Part shown: one piece after another, positions 34,868 to 56,900 of the stretch | Layout of the letters: every line of letters starts with the position of its first letter | How positions within the stretch are numbered: the stretch's first letter is position 1 | Assembly: GCF_901000735.1 (NCBI RefSeq) | Contig: NC_081547.1 | Coordinates: forward strand, 4,464,001-4,528,000 | Reading direction: 5' to 3' | Source of the DNA: Corylus avellana | Lineage: Eukaryota > Streptophyta > Magnoliopsida > Fagales > Betulaceae | DNA: 64,000 nt | Translations under genes and position numbers: made by a program | The notes under the pieces: model-generated | Told to the model about the DNA's origin: nothing | The model's input: the letters and a program-made list of their open reading frames with translations, nothing else | Database searches by the model: none

Positions 34868-37429
34868 ATGGAATCTACAGACGAGTCGGAGTTGGAGGCT
34901 GAGCAATATTCAAATTCATTGTCTGTTTCCACGGCAGAATCTGCAGACGAGTCGGAGGCTGAGCAATCTTCAAATTCATTGTCTGTTTATGCTCGTTGTA
35001 CCCAATGTTCTGGTCCTTCGTCCTCTTACCACATCGTTTTCTCTGAGCAAAATGAGTTTGAAGAGGTAGAGTGTTATGTAATTAAGGTTTCCGACGTCCG
35101 TCGCCGACGAAAGCTCCTTCCGATTAGTACTGGGGAAGTTCAAAATCCCTTCAGCTGGACACCTCTAGGCCATCAGCTGTATTCTATTGCCGGCCAAGGG
35201 AAACCCCTTCGCGATGTGTGGACACTAGACGTTACACGTCACCGTGAGGGCTGGAAGTCCGGTCCTCCGATGCTTTGTCCCAGATCCGACTGTCGCATCT
35301 TGGCCCTGGACGGCAAGTTGTTTGTTTTTGGTGGTTGTGATCCATCTTCCCATTGGGGCGAGTTTTTTGACCCGGTGGGTGGAAGCTGGAACGCCTTACC
35401 CGATCCTCCCTCTCGTTTTGATGACAGAGATGGCGACGATTTTGATAGAATGATTTGTGTGCCTCTGAAAGATTCAAACACGATTCTTGTGGCTTCATTT
35501 GTTTCTGAGCATCTTAGTTATATCTTCTATACTTACAATGTGGCAACTTCTCGTTGGGCGACACTAGAGCATTTGGGTAACAAGATGAATGCTACAGCCT
35601 GCTTTCATGGATGGAAGGCTGTAGCCGCGCTTAATAGATTGTATTGGACTGATAATTCTAAGGACAAAATTATATTGATTGCCTACGATTTAGATCAGGA
35701 TATGTGGCTTCAGGGGCGGCTAGACTGGCTTCTGATCCGGCGACAATATTGGGGAAACGAATCGGGCTTTTTTAATTCTGATGAACATCTGGTCCATTTA
35801 GGAGGATCCATGTTCTGCGCGCTCTTGCAGTATAAATCTAAATGCGAGGAGGACAAGTATTTTTTTTGCCGGGTCATAATAGATGTCGATCATGACTTTG
35901 ATAGAAAGAGGTTGAATATATCCGTTGTCTCCACCCAAAAATATAAGACGTTTGTCGGCAATGCAATTGATAGTTGCCATTTACTGTAAGTTTATTGTCT
36001 TCTCTCGATATCCCTTTCATTTACAACCCATTTCTTTGCCATTCATTTGCAACTACTTGGATTGGATGCACAAATTTATGCTTGTCTTTTTTACACAAAA
36101 GCTAAGGGTGTCATCATTGTGTAGTTTGTTTCCCAAAGTTATTAATGTTTGTGCATGTTGTGCATGCACTTCTGAGGTTTGTGTCTCATATTGAGAAAGT
36201 ATAAAGAATAAGAGTGGTTAATATATCTAAGTGGACCCAATCTCATTAGTTTAGGCTTTTGGGCTAGAAGTTGTGTCCTAATATGTATATTAACTTACTC
36301 TTGTTTGACTCTCTTGGTGTTTCTCTCCCCAACAATTGGTATCAGAGCCCATGGTTAGCTTCCATTGTTGTCGATATGAGTATCTTGGTTTGACTCTGGT
36401 AGAAAGAGTGTTGTTTATCTTGGAGTATGCGTGACACTCTTGTGTGAGGGAGAGTTTGGTCAATGTGGTAAAGACTCACAAGTGAGGGAAAATTTATTGT
36501 GCATGCACTTGTGAGGTTTGTATTCCACATTAAAAAAGTACAAAGAATAAGAGTGGTTAATATACCTAAGTGGACCCAAACCCATTAACTTAGCTTTTGA
36601 GCTAGAAGTGGTGTCTTCATATGTATATTAACATACTCTTGTTTGACTCTCTTGGTGTTTCTCTCCCCAACAATTTAGAAATTTTTTTTGATGTTCTGTC
36701 GTGTTCATCACTGGTTTCTTGGTTAAATTCTTTAGCTGATGTAAGATTGGTCCTTTTGGATGCAGGTGGATAGAACATGACCAATCCTCTCATGTGACTC
36801 CTAGTCGAAGTACACTTGATAGGAGAATTGAGAAAAATCATAGGGAAGAATCAGCTGAGGAGGAAGTCATTCAAGGACTGTCAACACGCATGGAGACTCT
36901 GAAAAGGCACCTTGATGAAATTGAAAGGGGTCTCCCAGGAAAGATGGACTCTGTGAAAAGGCACCTTGATGAAATTGAAAGCGGTCTCCCAAGAAAGATG
37001 GACTCTCTGAAAAAGCACCTTGATGAAATTGAAAGCAGTCTCCAAAGAGAGATTGACTCTGTGAAAAAGCACCTTGATGAAATTGAACGGGACCCTGGAG
37101 CAAAGGACATGAGGAAGAGGGAGCATGGTGATGGTGATGAAATATGTAGGAGTATAGTTCAAGACGGTGATAGAGTTGACAAAGATGAATATCTACATTC
37201 AAAAAAACAGTTGGGTAATGGCAATGATAAGGAAGTTGTCTCACGCCATGGGGAAAGAGATGATGGTGTGAAGAATTGGCATGAAAATCTGGATGATCAT
37301 CATAGCAAGAGAAGGAAAGATGACAAAGAAGAAATCTTGCACTACCACAGGCAAAGTTCCAGTCCTAGTAAGCAGGAGAGGGAAGAAGCTATGGAGCCAT
37401 GCAAGAGAGATGACCAACTAAGAGTTTGA
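34868..37429 (+). CDS. Kelch-type protein with an 18-residue-repeat C-terminal tail
   Basis: Two exons, 34868-35985 and 36766-37429, joined in phase (CT|G), giving about 593 aa. Residues ~60-370 read as a kelch-like beta-propeller: KLFVFGGCDP with EFFDPVGGSWNALPDPP, YTYNVATSRWATLEH, and AAFHG/AALNRLYW-type strands. I see no F-box. The N-terminus has an acidic duplicated stretch (two TADESE/STDESE units). Exon 2 encodes four 18-residue repeats of the form MDSVKRHLDEIESGLPRK (36890-37105), then a hydrophilic Lys/Asp/Glu-rich tail. Similar plant kelch genes exist, but the function is unknown. The intron carries a TRIM element. Start: first ATG, 34868. Confidence 0.82.
36156..36672 (+). mobile_element. 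TRIM (miniature LTR retrotransposon) in the kelch-gene intron
   Basis: Two direct LTR-like repeats (36156-36334, about 179 bp; 36495-36672, about 178 bp) start near TGTTGTGCATGC / TATTGTGCATGC and end CTCCCCAACA. Just after the first is TGGTATCAGAGCC (36337-36349), the primer-binding site complementary to initiator tRNA-Met. A purine-rich agtgagggaaaa (36481-36492) lies just before the second. The ~160-bp interior has no ORF. Total length ~0.5 kb, typical of TRIMs, which need enzymes from other elements. No clear target duplication. Confidence 0.88.
36890..37105 (+). repeat. Four 54-bp tandem repeats inside the kelch-protein exon 2
   Basis: Units start at 36890, 36944, 36998 and 37052. Each encodes 18 residues with core HLDEIE, which equals five turns of an alpha-helix. 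The pattern predicts a charged amphipathic helix or coiled coil. The third and fourth units have drifted most at their ends. Confidence 0.9.
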
Positions 37430-37859
37430 GATAACCTTCATGTCCATATAAGTTTCCTTCAATTTCTTCTCTCGATTGTATAGAATTGACTGAAATTTTT
37501 GTGCTGCACGATGTGGGATGGTCTTATCCACGCTGTTGAGAAAGAACAATTTGTTTCATAGTATGATTAGGGGTTGAATTTTGTTTCTTTTTCTGGCATT
37601 TTGACTGTTGGTTTTTGGTTTTGGTGCTTCATTGTGTGTTTCTTGTTTGATGCATTTGTGGAAGTTGGATACTTTCTAATGCAAATGGGATCAAAATGTG
37701 GGGAAAAAAATTAGTTCCTGTGTTAAATGGTAGAAATGGAATTGGGTTATTCTTGTGTTGATTGCATGTGGTGCATCATTGATTAGGTGCATTAATTATG
37801 ACATTCTTCAAATTACTTGTGGAAAACAAATTAACCACAAATGATCATTTCATAGGGTA
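37430..37859. other. 3' flank of the kelch gene
   Basis: T-rich sequence, probably 3' UTR and spacer. No gene seen. Confidence 0.4.
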
Positions 37860-39170
37860 CTTGTGCAAACCAATGTGGGTAGAGGTGCCTTAATCCTCAG
37901 GCAGAAATTAAAGGTCTATATATCTCGAATTAGTCGCACTGAGTTGGATCATTCAAATTCTGCAAAATTATCTATTTCAGTTGACAACTCAACCAATGCC
38001 ACACCTACACTTCCACTGAATCATAATGTTGTGTGTAATAAGTGGGTGTTTACAATTAAGCAAAAACGTGATTAAAGTGTTGACAGATATAAAGTCCGTT
38101 TGGTTGCTTAGGGATTTGATCAGAAAAGTGGATTAGATTATCATGAAACGTTTCGGTCCTATTATAAAAGTAGCAACAATTTGAATGGTACTTTGCACTT
38201 CTTGTCAATTTCAATTGGAGGGTAAGACAACTTGATGTCTCTAATGCCTTTTTCATGGTTAACTTAATGAGAAGGTTTATATGGAGCAACATCAAGGTTT
38301 TATAGGTCTTCCTAATTTTTATTTTGTTTGTCGATTACACAAATCGATTTATGATTTTAAATAGGCTCCACGAGCCTGGTTTATATATATATATGAGTGC
38401 AAATAGGAAAAGGGAAGAACAAACAACAAACACAAATTACAAAAGAGGATCTTTGCCACTTCTAATCCTAAGAGAAGAAAGGAAAGGGGAATTGTCGAGA
38501 ATGCTTTCAAACATCGAGTGAGAAGCAGCTCATTTAGCAACCGAGTGTGCTAAAAAATTGGCACATTTATAGACCTTAAAAGTGGTCCAAAACGGAATAG
38601 AAGAGAGTTGATGATGACAGTCACTAATGATTGGAGCACACGAAGATTGAAGAGATAGCCTTGGTTGAGAGCTAGAATGGTGAGGAGGGAGTCACCTTCA
38701 AACAAGATGGAAGAGTAGCCATGGGACAAAACCAGTAAGATACCAAGGAGGGCCACAACAGCTTCACCAAAAGAGGCACCCTGGTTTACACGATTATCTC
38801 ATGTACTCCTTAATATTGGATTTATTGGTTCACACTTCACATGATGATCGATCTCTCGTTGTGTATCATACGAAGCATACTCATATTTTTCTATTGGTGT
38901 ATGTCAATGAATTAATTGTGTCAACAGACTCAACACGAGCACAACCCTACTTCAGCTCTGTGGATAACAGCCAAAAAGAGTTATAAGGGGTCTCAAGAAA
39001 TCAATTAATTATGGTTTACATTATACTAAGGTCCTATTGCTATTTGTGCTTATTGTGATTCGGATTGGGCATACAATTCATATGACAAGCGTTTTACCAA
39101 TGGATTTGGAATTTTTATGGACTCAAACTTGATTTATTAGTCTGCCAATAAATAATTTATAAAAGTAAAA
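37860..39170 (+). mobile_element. Degenerate Ty1/copia RT-RNase H fragment
   Basis: Plus-strand pieces in shifting frames: CNKWVFTIKQKRD, VDRYKVRLVA, GLDYHETF, EKVYMEQHQGF (38000-38300), RLHKSIYDFK-APRAW (38335-38380), then after a LINE insertion LSHVLLNIGFIGSH, IFLLVYVNELIVSTD (YVNE in place of the catalytic YVDD) and AYCDSDWAYNSYDKRFTNGFGIF near 39045-39115. Many stops; clearly dead. Confidence 0.8.
38384..38779 (-). mobile_element. LINE (L1-type) 3' fragment inserted in the copia relic
   Basis: The minus strand encodes an RNase H-like end of plant LINEs: ILLVLSHGYSSILFEGDS, then KCANFLAHSVAK. The block is flanked by CCTGGTTTA on both sides (38375-38383 and 38780-38788), a 9-bp target duplication that also splits the copia APRAWF motif. 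5'-truncated. Confidence 0.8.
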
Positions 39171-39171
39171 G

Positions 39172-39608
39172 GCGGTTACGGTCAGCGATTATTAGCTAAA
39201 ACCGTTACTCATAACCGCCTAGACGATTAGTAAAATCTATTAATCGTCTCCGCTAACCACCAGTTAATCACCTAGGTATTTAATAGGCGGTTAGCGGTTA
39301 GTAGAGCTACTAACCGCTTTTTAAAAGAAAATTATAAAAAATAAAATAAAATAAAAAAAAAAAAAACCAAAAAGATTTCGTGGTAATAACTAATACGATA
39401 ATATCATATTAAAATATACGACATCGTTTTTAAATTTTAATACATTTTTATATATATTTAAAATTTTAAACACAAAAACTACATTATATATATATTAGCA
39501 TTTAGCAGTTTTGAAAAAACCTAAAAGCTAACCATAATCGCTTAGGCGATTAGTGGTTTATCTTAACTGCCTTTAAAAGCAGTTAGCGATTAGTGTGATT
39601 CACCCCTA
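39172..39608. mobile_element. GCGGTTAG-rich foldback element (hAT-MITE-like)
   Basis: Repeated aaccgcc/ggcggtta motifs at 39172-39320 face gcttaggcgattagtgg and ttagcgattagtgtgattcacccct at 39530-39606. The last resembles the aggggtg terminus of this common plant class. The left terminus is not clear. A related partial copy is at 53583. Confidence 0.5.
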
Positions 39609-39964
39609 ACAATTTGTAGTTGCACAATCAAACACTTAAAAAGGCAAAATACTGGTAAATTGTGTTAGGTTTTAGATATTAGCTCATTTAAGTGATCAAA
39701 CGATGAGTCGTAAAAACACCCACCTGTTTTAGTTTTAAAGTCGACTTCAAGAATCTTATCCAACACGAGAGCACTGTCAGCTGGACCGCCATCTAGACGT
39801 CCTGATGTGGCTTTTAGAGTGATATTCCCGGAGCCACGTCAGCAAGCGTTTTTGGAGCTTGAAAGGTTTTCAAACAAGAAAAAAGATTTCCCGCTTTTTC
39901 TTACGAGTACAACGCAGTAAGATACCAAAATCTCGTGCCCACCAAGTAACTAGCAGTCTACCAG

Positions 39965-40336
39965 AGTCGCCTATAAATACCAGCCGGTGCGATCATAACC
40001 GTTAACTGATTTGTTTTTTTCTGTTTCTTTAGGTTGATAGTTTCGCTCAGTCTGAAGCTTCGTCGCGCTTGGATTTCCCAAACGATAGCTAGGGTTTTCA
40101 GACGGCTTCTTCAAGCTCCATCAGAACAGATAAGGTAAGGTATCAATAATCTTCACCCCCAGAGTCCTCGTTTATTTACCTCCGCGCCATCACCTCCCTC
40201 ACACTCTTCAACCTCCTCAAACACTGGGATTTTTGTTTTTATTTCCCCTAATCTTCCTCTCTACTCATTCCTTACTATTCACGTTTTGTTTTTATTTTTA
40301 TTTTGGGGGGTTTTGCTTTGCTTTGCAGAGTCTTCA
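39965..40336 (+). promoter_or_regulatory. Core promoter, leader and 5'-UTR intron of the MIRO gene
   Basis: A TATA box ctataaatac at 39971-39980 precedes a leader of about 130 bp. A likely 5'-UTR intron runs from gataag|gtaagg (about 40135) to tttgcag|agtcttca, eight bases before the ATG at 40337. Introns in 5' leaders are common in plant housekeeping genes. Confidence 0.6.
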
Positions 40337-50327
<9,991 letters not shown>

Positions 50328-52216
50328 TCTTTTTTGTTTATAGAAGTCCTTGAATCTGTTGGCTTCTTGTTTCTAATGGATTGTCATTTTTACTGCGACA
50401 ATAACTAATATCTAATTTTCACAACCTCAAAATACAAAGATTATTCCCTGGTAAATCACATAGAGATCCTTGATTTTTTAAGTTGGATGATGTCATGGTA
50501 TCATAGAAAGGCTATTGTTGACCTACAAGAAGATTAATTCTGGCAAACCTATATCTAGTGCTGTAACATTCTTATACATGATTACAATTTAGTCCCATTA
50601 GCGTTCTTTATGGGTTGTTAATCCTAGTTGTATCTTGCAGATTGTGTGATGGTGTGAACTTCACATGTGGGTATCAGATCATTGAAAGTGAACTGTGAAT
50701 TGGGCGCAGCATCATACTATTACTGGTGCAGCTTTTGCGTTCTGCCTAAATGTCTAAAACTGTATATATCTGGCCAGGCTTGTAAATCTGGGGGATGGGA
50801 GACTGATATATGAGCCATCTTTGTTTTTTTGGGGATCACTTTGTTGGGGGCTTATTGCTTTTCCAATTTTTAGAACTAGAGTATTAAGAGTAAAAAGACT
50901 ACTGAAAGAAATACATATACGCACTTCAGGTGTCATTTCAGCCAATAGATGAGAAACATTTTCTAAGATTTGTGTTTTCCAAAGCTTTGTGTTTTTGGCT
51001 TACCGAATGAAAGCCTTGTGCATACAGTCGCATGTATGTTTCCTTTCACCCACTGGGCATGTGCATTTATTTGGATTTCCTTATCATGTTTTTTGAAATT
51101 ATTGCAAAGTCATATGCCCCATATATTGGGGTCACATGGACATCTTGTTGGGCTACACCCAATAAACACATTTAGTTTAAACATTTTTTTTTTCTAAGCA
51201 CAATTAGTTGAAACTTGAAAGATAGTCCACTACCGTATTCAATGTGTCACATAACTTGATCAAAGAAAAAAAAAAAGTCAGCTTCTTTTACTTTTTTCTT
51301 TTTTTTTTTCTTTCTTTTTTAAAGCGTGATTTTGGTTGGTAGCTAGCCACTGAATGCTCTTTAAAAGTCAATAATAGCCTTTGTTTGCAAAACAAGCGTG
51401 ACCCATGTTCAAAAGTCAGCCACATAGATTGGCTTACCAGAAATTATTATAATTTAAATTCCTCGATAAGTTGGCCCATCGTCTCCCTTATTGGTGCTTA
51501 CTTTTTTTGGATTATTAATTTTATCCTGCATGAAGACCGTTTTATTGTATTTTCAAATTTAATTAGTTTATACATGTCATAAGTTTTTTTTTTTTTTCTT
51601 TTGAGAGAGAAAACGAGCGTATCTTGTTATAAAACAACTTAAGCATAGTGCTCTACAGAACGATATCAAAAATACAAAAGGGAATTATTTCACCAACTTC
51701 TTCTACCCACGCGCATATCCACTGTGCTCGTTATCATCCCAACTCACTGTCACCGCCCTCCTCACACCATTTTGTCCACAACGCACGGGCGCGTGGGTCC
51801 CACTCGCCAGAGCGTGTCTCCCACGCGCCGTCCAGTGAGTTTCGTCCTCTCTGTTGTGGCTGCTGCTGCTTCTTAGTGGTTGTTTTGCTGTGTTTTGTTT
51901 ATTTCTTATGTATTTCTGTTGTTTTTTTGTTGTGGGTTATTGTCTCCTTGTGCTGTATTGGTTAGATCCAGATGCAGAGACTTTTATAACCGAATTTGTG
52001 TTGGTTCATCTCTCTTCTACCGTCCTTGATTCAGACTTTGACAGTGCATCTTCAGCTTCATCCTCTTTCCTGTTGATGTTGATGGTTCTAAGTTGGGGCT
52101 CAAATTGATGGTTTTGGTCTGTTGTTGGGAAGCTCATCCCATTTTCGTTTTTAGGATTACCCATTCTCTCTTCCTTTTGAATTAAGAATGAGAAAAGTCA
52201 TTCCCTGCAACCCTTT

Positions 52217-52249
<33 letters not shown>

Positions 52250-52949
52250 TCCAATAACAAGGTTTTTGAGAGGTGAGGCCGGTCGGCTATGATCACCTGG
52301 GGTGCCGGCAATGAGGGCAAAAAGGACGAGGAAGATGACAATGACATGGAGGGGCTAAGAAGGTCAATGAGATGCAAACCAGAGTAAGTGATGATGTTGC
52401 TTCCTCCATCGTGGGTTACACATAATGAACTGGATGTGTTTTACAAAGATGTCTTTCAATGGTGTTGTGAAATGACAATCCAAGAGAGATTATTACATGG
52501 AAGATTTTCTCGTACCATATAGCATGTTTAAGATGCACCAAGGAAAAAGGAAGACTTTTTCTTGCTTCCTAACTTGTTTGTGTTTGAAGCATGTAATGCC
52601 ATGTAATGCCCAGGTAATCGCCAAAGAAATTAGTCACTGTTTAGACCAATACCAATCAACATTCTTCTATTTTCTTTTTGTTTTATTGGCAAAGTTGTGT
52701 TTTGTCTCAAACAACAATGCTAATCCTAGGGGATCTTTAATCATTTGAGGTCTTCTAATCACGAAGTCTATGCAAATTCCCTATAATTACCTATCCCAAT
52801 TGCAATAGAAACATAGCATATAATTGAGAGAGGCTCTGAAAAGGACCACGCACTTGGGCAGACTCCTTATAATCACCTTTGTCTGCTTTAACTACAGTAA
52901 CACATCAGCTTTGTTTGATGAGGCTCAATATGTTAGAATAATGCTACTA

Positions 52950-53505
52950 TTCACCAGGGCGGACCCAGGATTTACATTATGAAGAGACAAACTTACCTGA
53001 ATATATAACCACATAGATACATATAGATCTCTTTATATGTGTAATTGTGTATATTTATCTAAAATAAATATAGATAAGTTTCAAATTTAATTTCATAGTA
53101 AATTGTAAGTTATTATTGCATACAAAAGTTATGTTTAAAAAATAAATAAATAAATAAAATAAAAAGATCTATAGGATTAAAAAAAGAAGTACATTTACTG
53201 TGAACTTTTTCTCCTAACGAGATCACTTGGAACTCCCATAAACACTAAAGTCAAGCCAACATAATGTTGCGAATTGAAAGTCACTAATTAAATTGGGGCA
53301 TTTTCAATTTTTTAAAGCTGAAAGAAGGGGCAAAACTAAAAGAAAATTTTAAAAGGGGGTAAAAATATAATTTTGGAGGGACAAAACTAAAAGAAATTTT
53401 TGAAAAAGGGGCAAAAATATAATTTTGTAGGAATAAATTTATAAAAAATTATATTTTAATAACATTTTCAAAATGTTTGGCATATGCATGCTTCCACCCC
53501 TGCTC
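52950..53505. mobile_element. Foldback element with cagggcggacccagg terminus
   Basis: It starts ccagggcggacccaggattt and ends catgcttccacccctg, an imperfect inverted pair. The interior has ggggcaaaactaaaag-type repeats. This terminus is frequent in plant MITE-like repeats. Target duplication not established. Confidence 0.45.
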
Positions 53506-53582
53506 TTCACACACAAACATATTTATCACACCCATGTCACACCAGTTGACATGACATTCAACATAAATTGCTACATCAACTT

Positions 53583-53790
53583 GTAATAGGGGTGAAAAGG
53601 CCATTGCTGTTAGCAGTTAGTGGCTAAAACCGCTAACCACAACTGCCTAGGCAGTTATTAACCGCCTCCGCTAAACGCTAGGCAGTTAACCGTCTGGTTA
53701 ACGGTTAACCGCATCCGAATAACTGTTTTTTTACTAACCACTTTTTTTGGGCTTTTTTTTTTTTGCCGGTTTTGGGCTCACTTTTTTTTT
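53583..53790. repeat. GCGGTTAG-type element fragment
   Basis: Opens aggggtgaaaaggcc followed by ttagcagttagtggctaaaaccgctaacc and further cggtta units. One end resembles the 39172-39608 element; the other end fades into T tracts. Confidence 0.5.
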
Positions 53791-53949
53791 GCTACATAAC
53801 CTCTAATGAACAGGCAGCAGTACAAGATCAGAAACTTCTAAGTTTCATGCGACACAGAACTAATCTTCCATTGAAAATGGAAAAATTGGAGGTTAAAAAG
53901 ATTTGGTGAGGGTAGAATTCTATTAGTGTATTCTTATTTCTTGACGTCT

Positions 53950-56900
53950 TCAATAGAAGGAAATGCTATACAATAGCTTCCGCCGATGCTGTTTCTCAAA
54001 ATCAGCCACTATATCATCAATCGAGTCTTCCCATGACTCTGCAACTTCAATCTGTGTATACAAAATACCCTTAGAAAGCTTATCATTATATATAACAAAC
54101 TATATATAACAAGCATAAAACATGGCAGATACAGACCTGTTGGCACAGATCTAAAGTAAGCCGAGCTCCTATGGCCGCCTCCTCGTGGTTATCTTTTACC
54201 TCCAAGTTGATCACTAGTACAGGTTTCATAAGAACATGATCCCGGTTGTGAAGATCTGCAAATTGTTACATGGTGATCAGACAGGCGTAAGAAGAATAAT
54301 TATTCACAGGAGCTAACATGTGTCTTTGTAGGTATCCAAATTTACCCTACTCTTAACAGTAGAAGCAAACTCTTTCATTCTGAACTCAAGAATTCGGAAT
54401 AAATCAAATCTCTCTCACTTTAAAAAAATTAGGGTAGTACCATTACCAATAGTTTTTTAGGGCTTGGACTAAATAAACTGGAATAAAAGTGTGGTGTATA
54501 CCATTACTCAAATCGATAGGCTAGTACTATCACCAATAGTTTTTTAGGGCTTGGACTAAAAGTTCAAAGTTCCACTCAAAATCTATATGATTCTTTGTAT
54601 GATTATAACTAAATTCCAGCACAAAGGATTAATGAAAGTAACATTCTCCAAATCACATAAAGATATTCTCTTTTTACTTTTAGTAGGCTACACCAAGGTG
54701 ACTACCCCACTCCAAACTCTCCCTCCCACAGGTTATACCTCCCTTTTTACTTTTCACTTTAATAGAAACACAATATGCTGGTTCTTGGTAACGACTTCAT
54801 AAGCTGTCAAAATTGAATGTAAACATGGTGGTTTTTGTTGCTCTTTTGAAAGAGAGGCGCTTCAACAAAAAAGCCATTGAAATATAGATTAAATAATTTG
54901 ACGCCACAAATTAATAAATTTCATGCAGAGAATGAGCAGATCAATAACAAGCAAGATTTTTTTTTTTTTTGATAAGTAATAACATGCAAGATTTAAAACC
55001 AGAATATATTAGAAGTTAAAGTTGAAAATCGATACAGGGCCTATGTCTTGTCTAGTTAGTACTGAGTCTTATTTTCAAGTTCCTTTTTGTTAATAGGCCA
55101 ACAGTTCTGTCTAATTGTTCTCAAGTTCAGATTTCTGTACATGAGCAGCAGTAGGGGTCCATGGATCTTATTTGGATCTACACATGTTCTTGGACTTCCC
55201 TTTTTTTTTTTTTCCAGTCTACACTAGTTTTAAATTGGTTTTGGTAATCAAAAGATTCCAAATTCCATACTTCGGAACTCAAACTATTAGAATGAGGAGT
55301 GCCACAGACCTATATGAATCTATGCAACTCTACTCGCACAATGAGAGCAAGTTTTAGAGAACTTCTCTAGCAATCTATGGCGATTGAGGATTGTGTGACA
55401 CAATTTTAAATTTGCTGTGATTCATAGGGAGTCTAGGCCTGATGCCCACAAGGCCATCTAATTCCCTGGAATTTACTTTCTTCCTCTCTTTCTCTTCTTC
55501 TCTGAAATTTAAATCTGCTGTGAGTATAAAATTTGAACATTATAAACCTTCCATTTTCTACCCTAGCCTCTTTTTGCCTGAAGCCTTCAATCCTAACAAC
55601 CAAAACTCATAAATTAATTGCAGTCAGGAAATTCCTGCTACATCCCTTTTCTGTGACTTACCAGCCTTTAACGTTGAGCCTAAACTGTAAATCTATTCTT
55701 CTACACTTCAAAACTCAAAACAAAATTTTTCCAAGACATCAGTCAGTCATGCAACAAATCCAAGGAAACTGTACTTGGAGTCAGTTTGGGAGGGCTGAAG
55801 CATCTTCATAATATGAGAGATTGCAACTGATTTGAGAAATAGCCCAAGCAGCTTCACAAGATTGGCAGAAAGCTAAAGCAAAATTAGCTTACTTAAGAAG
55901 ATACTAGCTTCTACTTTTTAAAAGCTGAAGTACCCCTGAAAAAGCCCTAACCATAATGAGGCTTTAATCTGTAAACCATCCTGCATCAATTTGGTAGCAG
56001 AGCAATCCATCCTACATCAACAAGTTTCTGATATCTTAATCTGCGTGCTTCATAATCAATGGAGTCAGCACATTAGCACATAATCTTGTTTTATCTATGG
56101 AATTATATGCTTCTTTAGTGATAAAATTTCTAAGACAGAGACTCATAACCAAAAAATTCAATACACTTGTGTACAGGCTGATTTGGCAACTTATTAGACA
56201 AAGGAAAAGAAAGGTCTTCTACAAGTCCCACACTGGACAATTCATCAAACAATTACTAGATTGGAACCTCAAAATTTCAGTAACAAGACATAAAGATTCA
56301 CAATTTCCTTTCTACAAAATTTTCCAAGCCAAGAAATACAACTTAACAAATCATTCTAGCTGCATTTTAATTTTTTTACATCTGCAATAGAGATCAAACT
56401 GATTACATTCAAATACGCCTCCGAATTTGAAAGTTGAGATTAACTTGCTAGCTTTATCACATTGTCTTTGTTCTACAGTATAGCAACATTGAGTCTTATA
56501 CAAATATACTCAAGGAAGACGATAACAATTACAGCTGCAATCAATATTCCGACAAGTCAGAAATAAAGGCCAGAAAACAGAAAACAAAACAAAAACAATT
56601 GGGGAAGCAGTAGACAATGTTATAATCATCTCATCCTTTCCATTATCATATCATTCATCCATATGATGCAAGTACCAAAATGGGAAAGGGAATATACCAA
56701 CCTTCAACGACCATATCGAAAACCTTTTCTTCAAATGAAAATACCACATCAAAGGAACCATCAGCAGCATTCTCTTGCCAGCGCTGAGGAGCCAATTTGA
56801 CTGCTGAATTTCTTTTAAGCATAGGCAAAATGCCATTACGCTTGTAGCTGTACACTTATCAAGGATCCACTTTGTTTTACAAACATTAACATGATTTAGA

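Larger units (their letters stand above)
50328..53949. other. Intergenic region between MIRO and SSU72
   Basis: I searched this stretch for the missing MIRO tail-anchor exon and for other genes and recognised none. It contains poly-T/A runs, a GC-richer patch at 51700-51850, a foldback element at 52950-53505 and a GCGGTTAG fragment at 53583-53790. Hydrophobic open stretches at 51850-51965 come from T-rich sequence and resemble no family I know. Confidence 0.45.

Noticed and set aside
35232..35498. Minus-strand open frames opposite the kelch domain
   Set aside because: They are shadows of the longer, family-matching plus-strand frame.
36340..36352. Possible tRNA-Met gene fragment at TGGTATCAGAGCC
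   Set aside because: It is only the 13-base primer-binding site next to an LTR; no tRNA body is present.
36867..37244. Long minus-strand open frames opposite the kelch tail
   Set aside because: They are mirror products of the 54-bp repeats of the real plus-strand exon, with no start context or family match.
51850..51965. Hydrophobic open stretch after a cttcttag acceptor-like site, considered as the missing MIRO tail-anchor exon
   Set aside because: Its hydrophobicity comes from T-rich DNA, it has no similarity to MIRO ends and no basic tail, and the linking intron would be ~1.5 kb without support.
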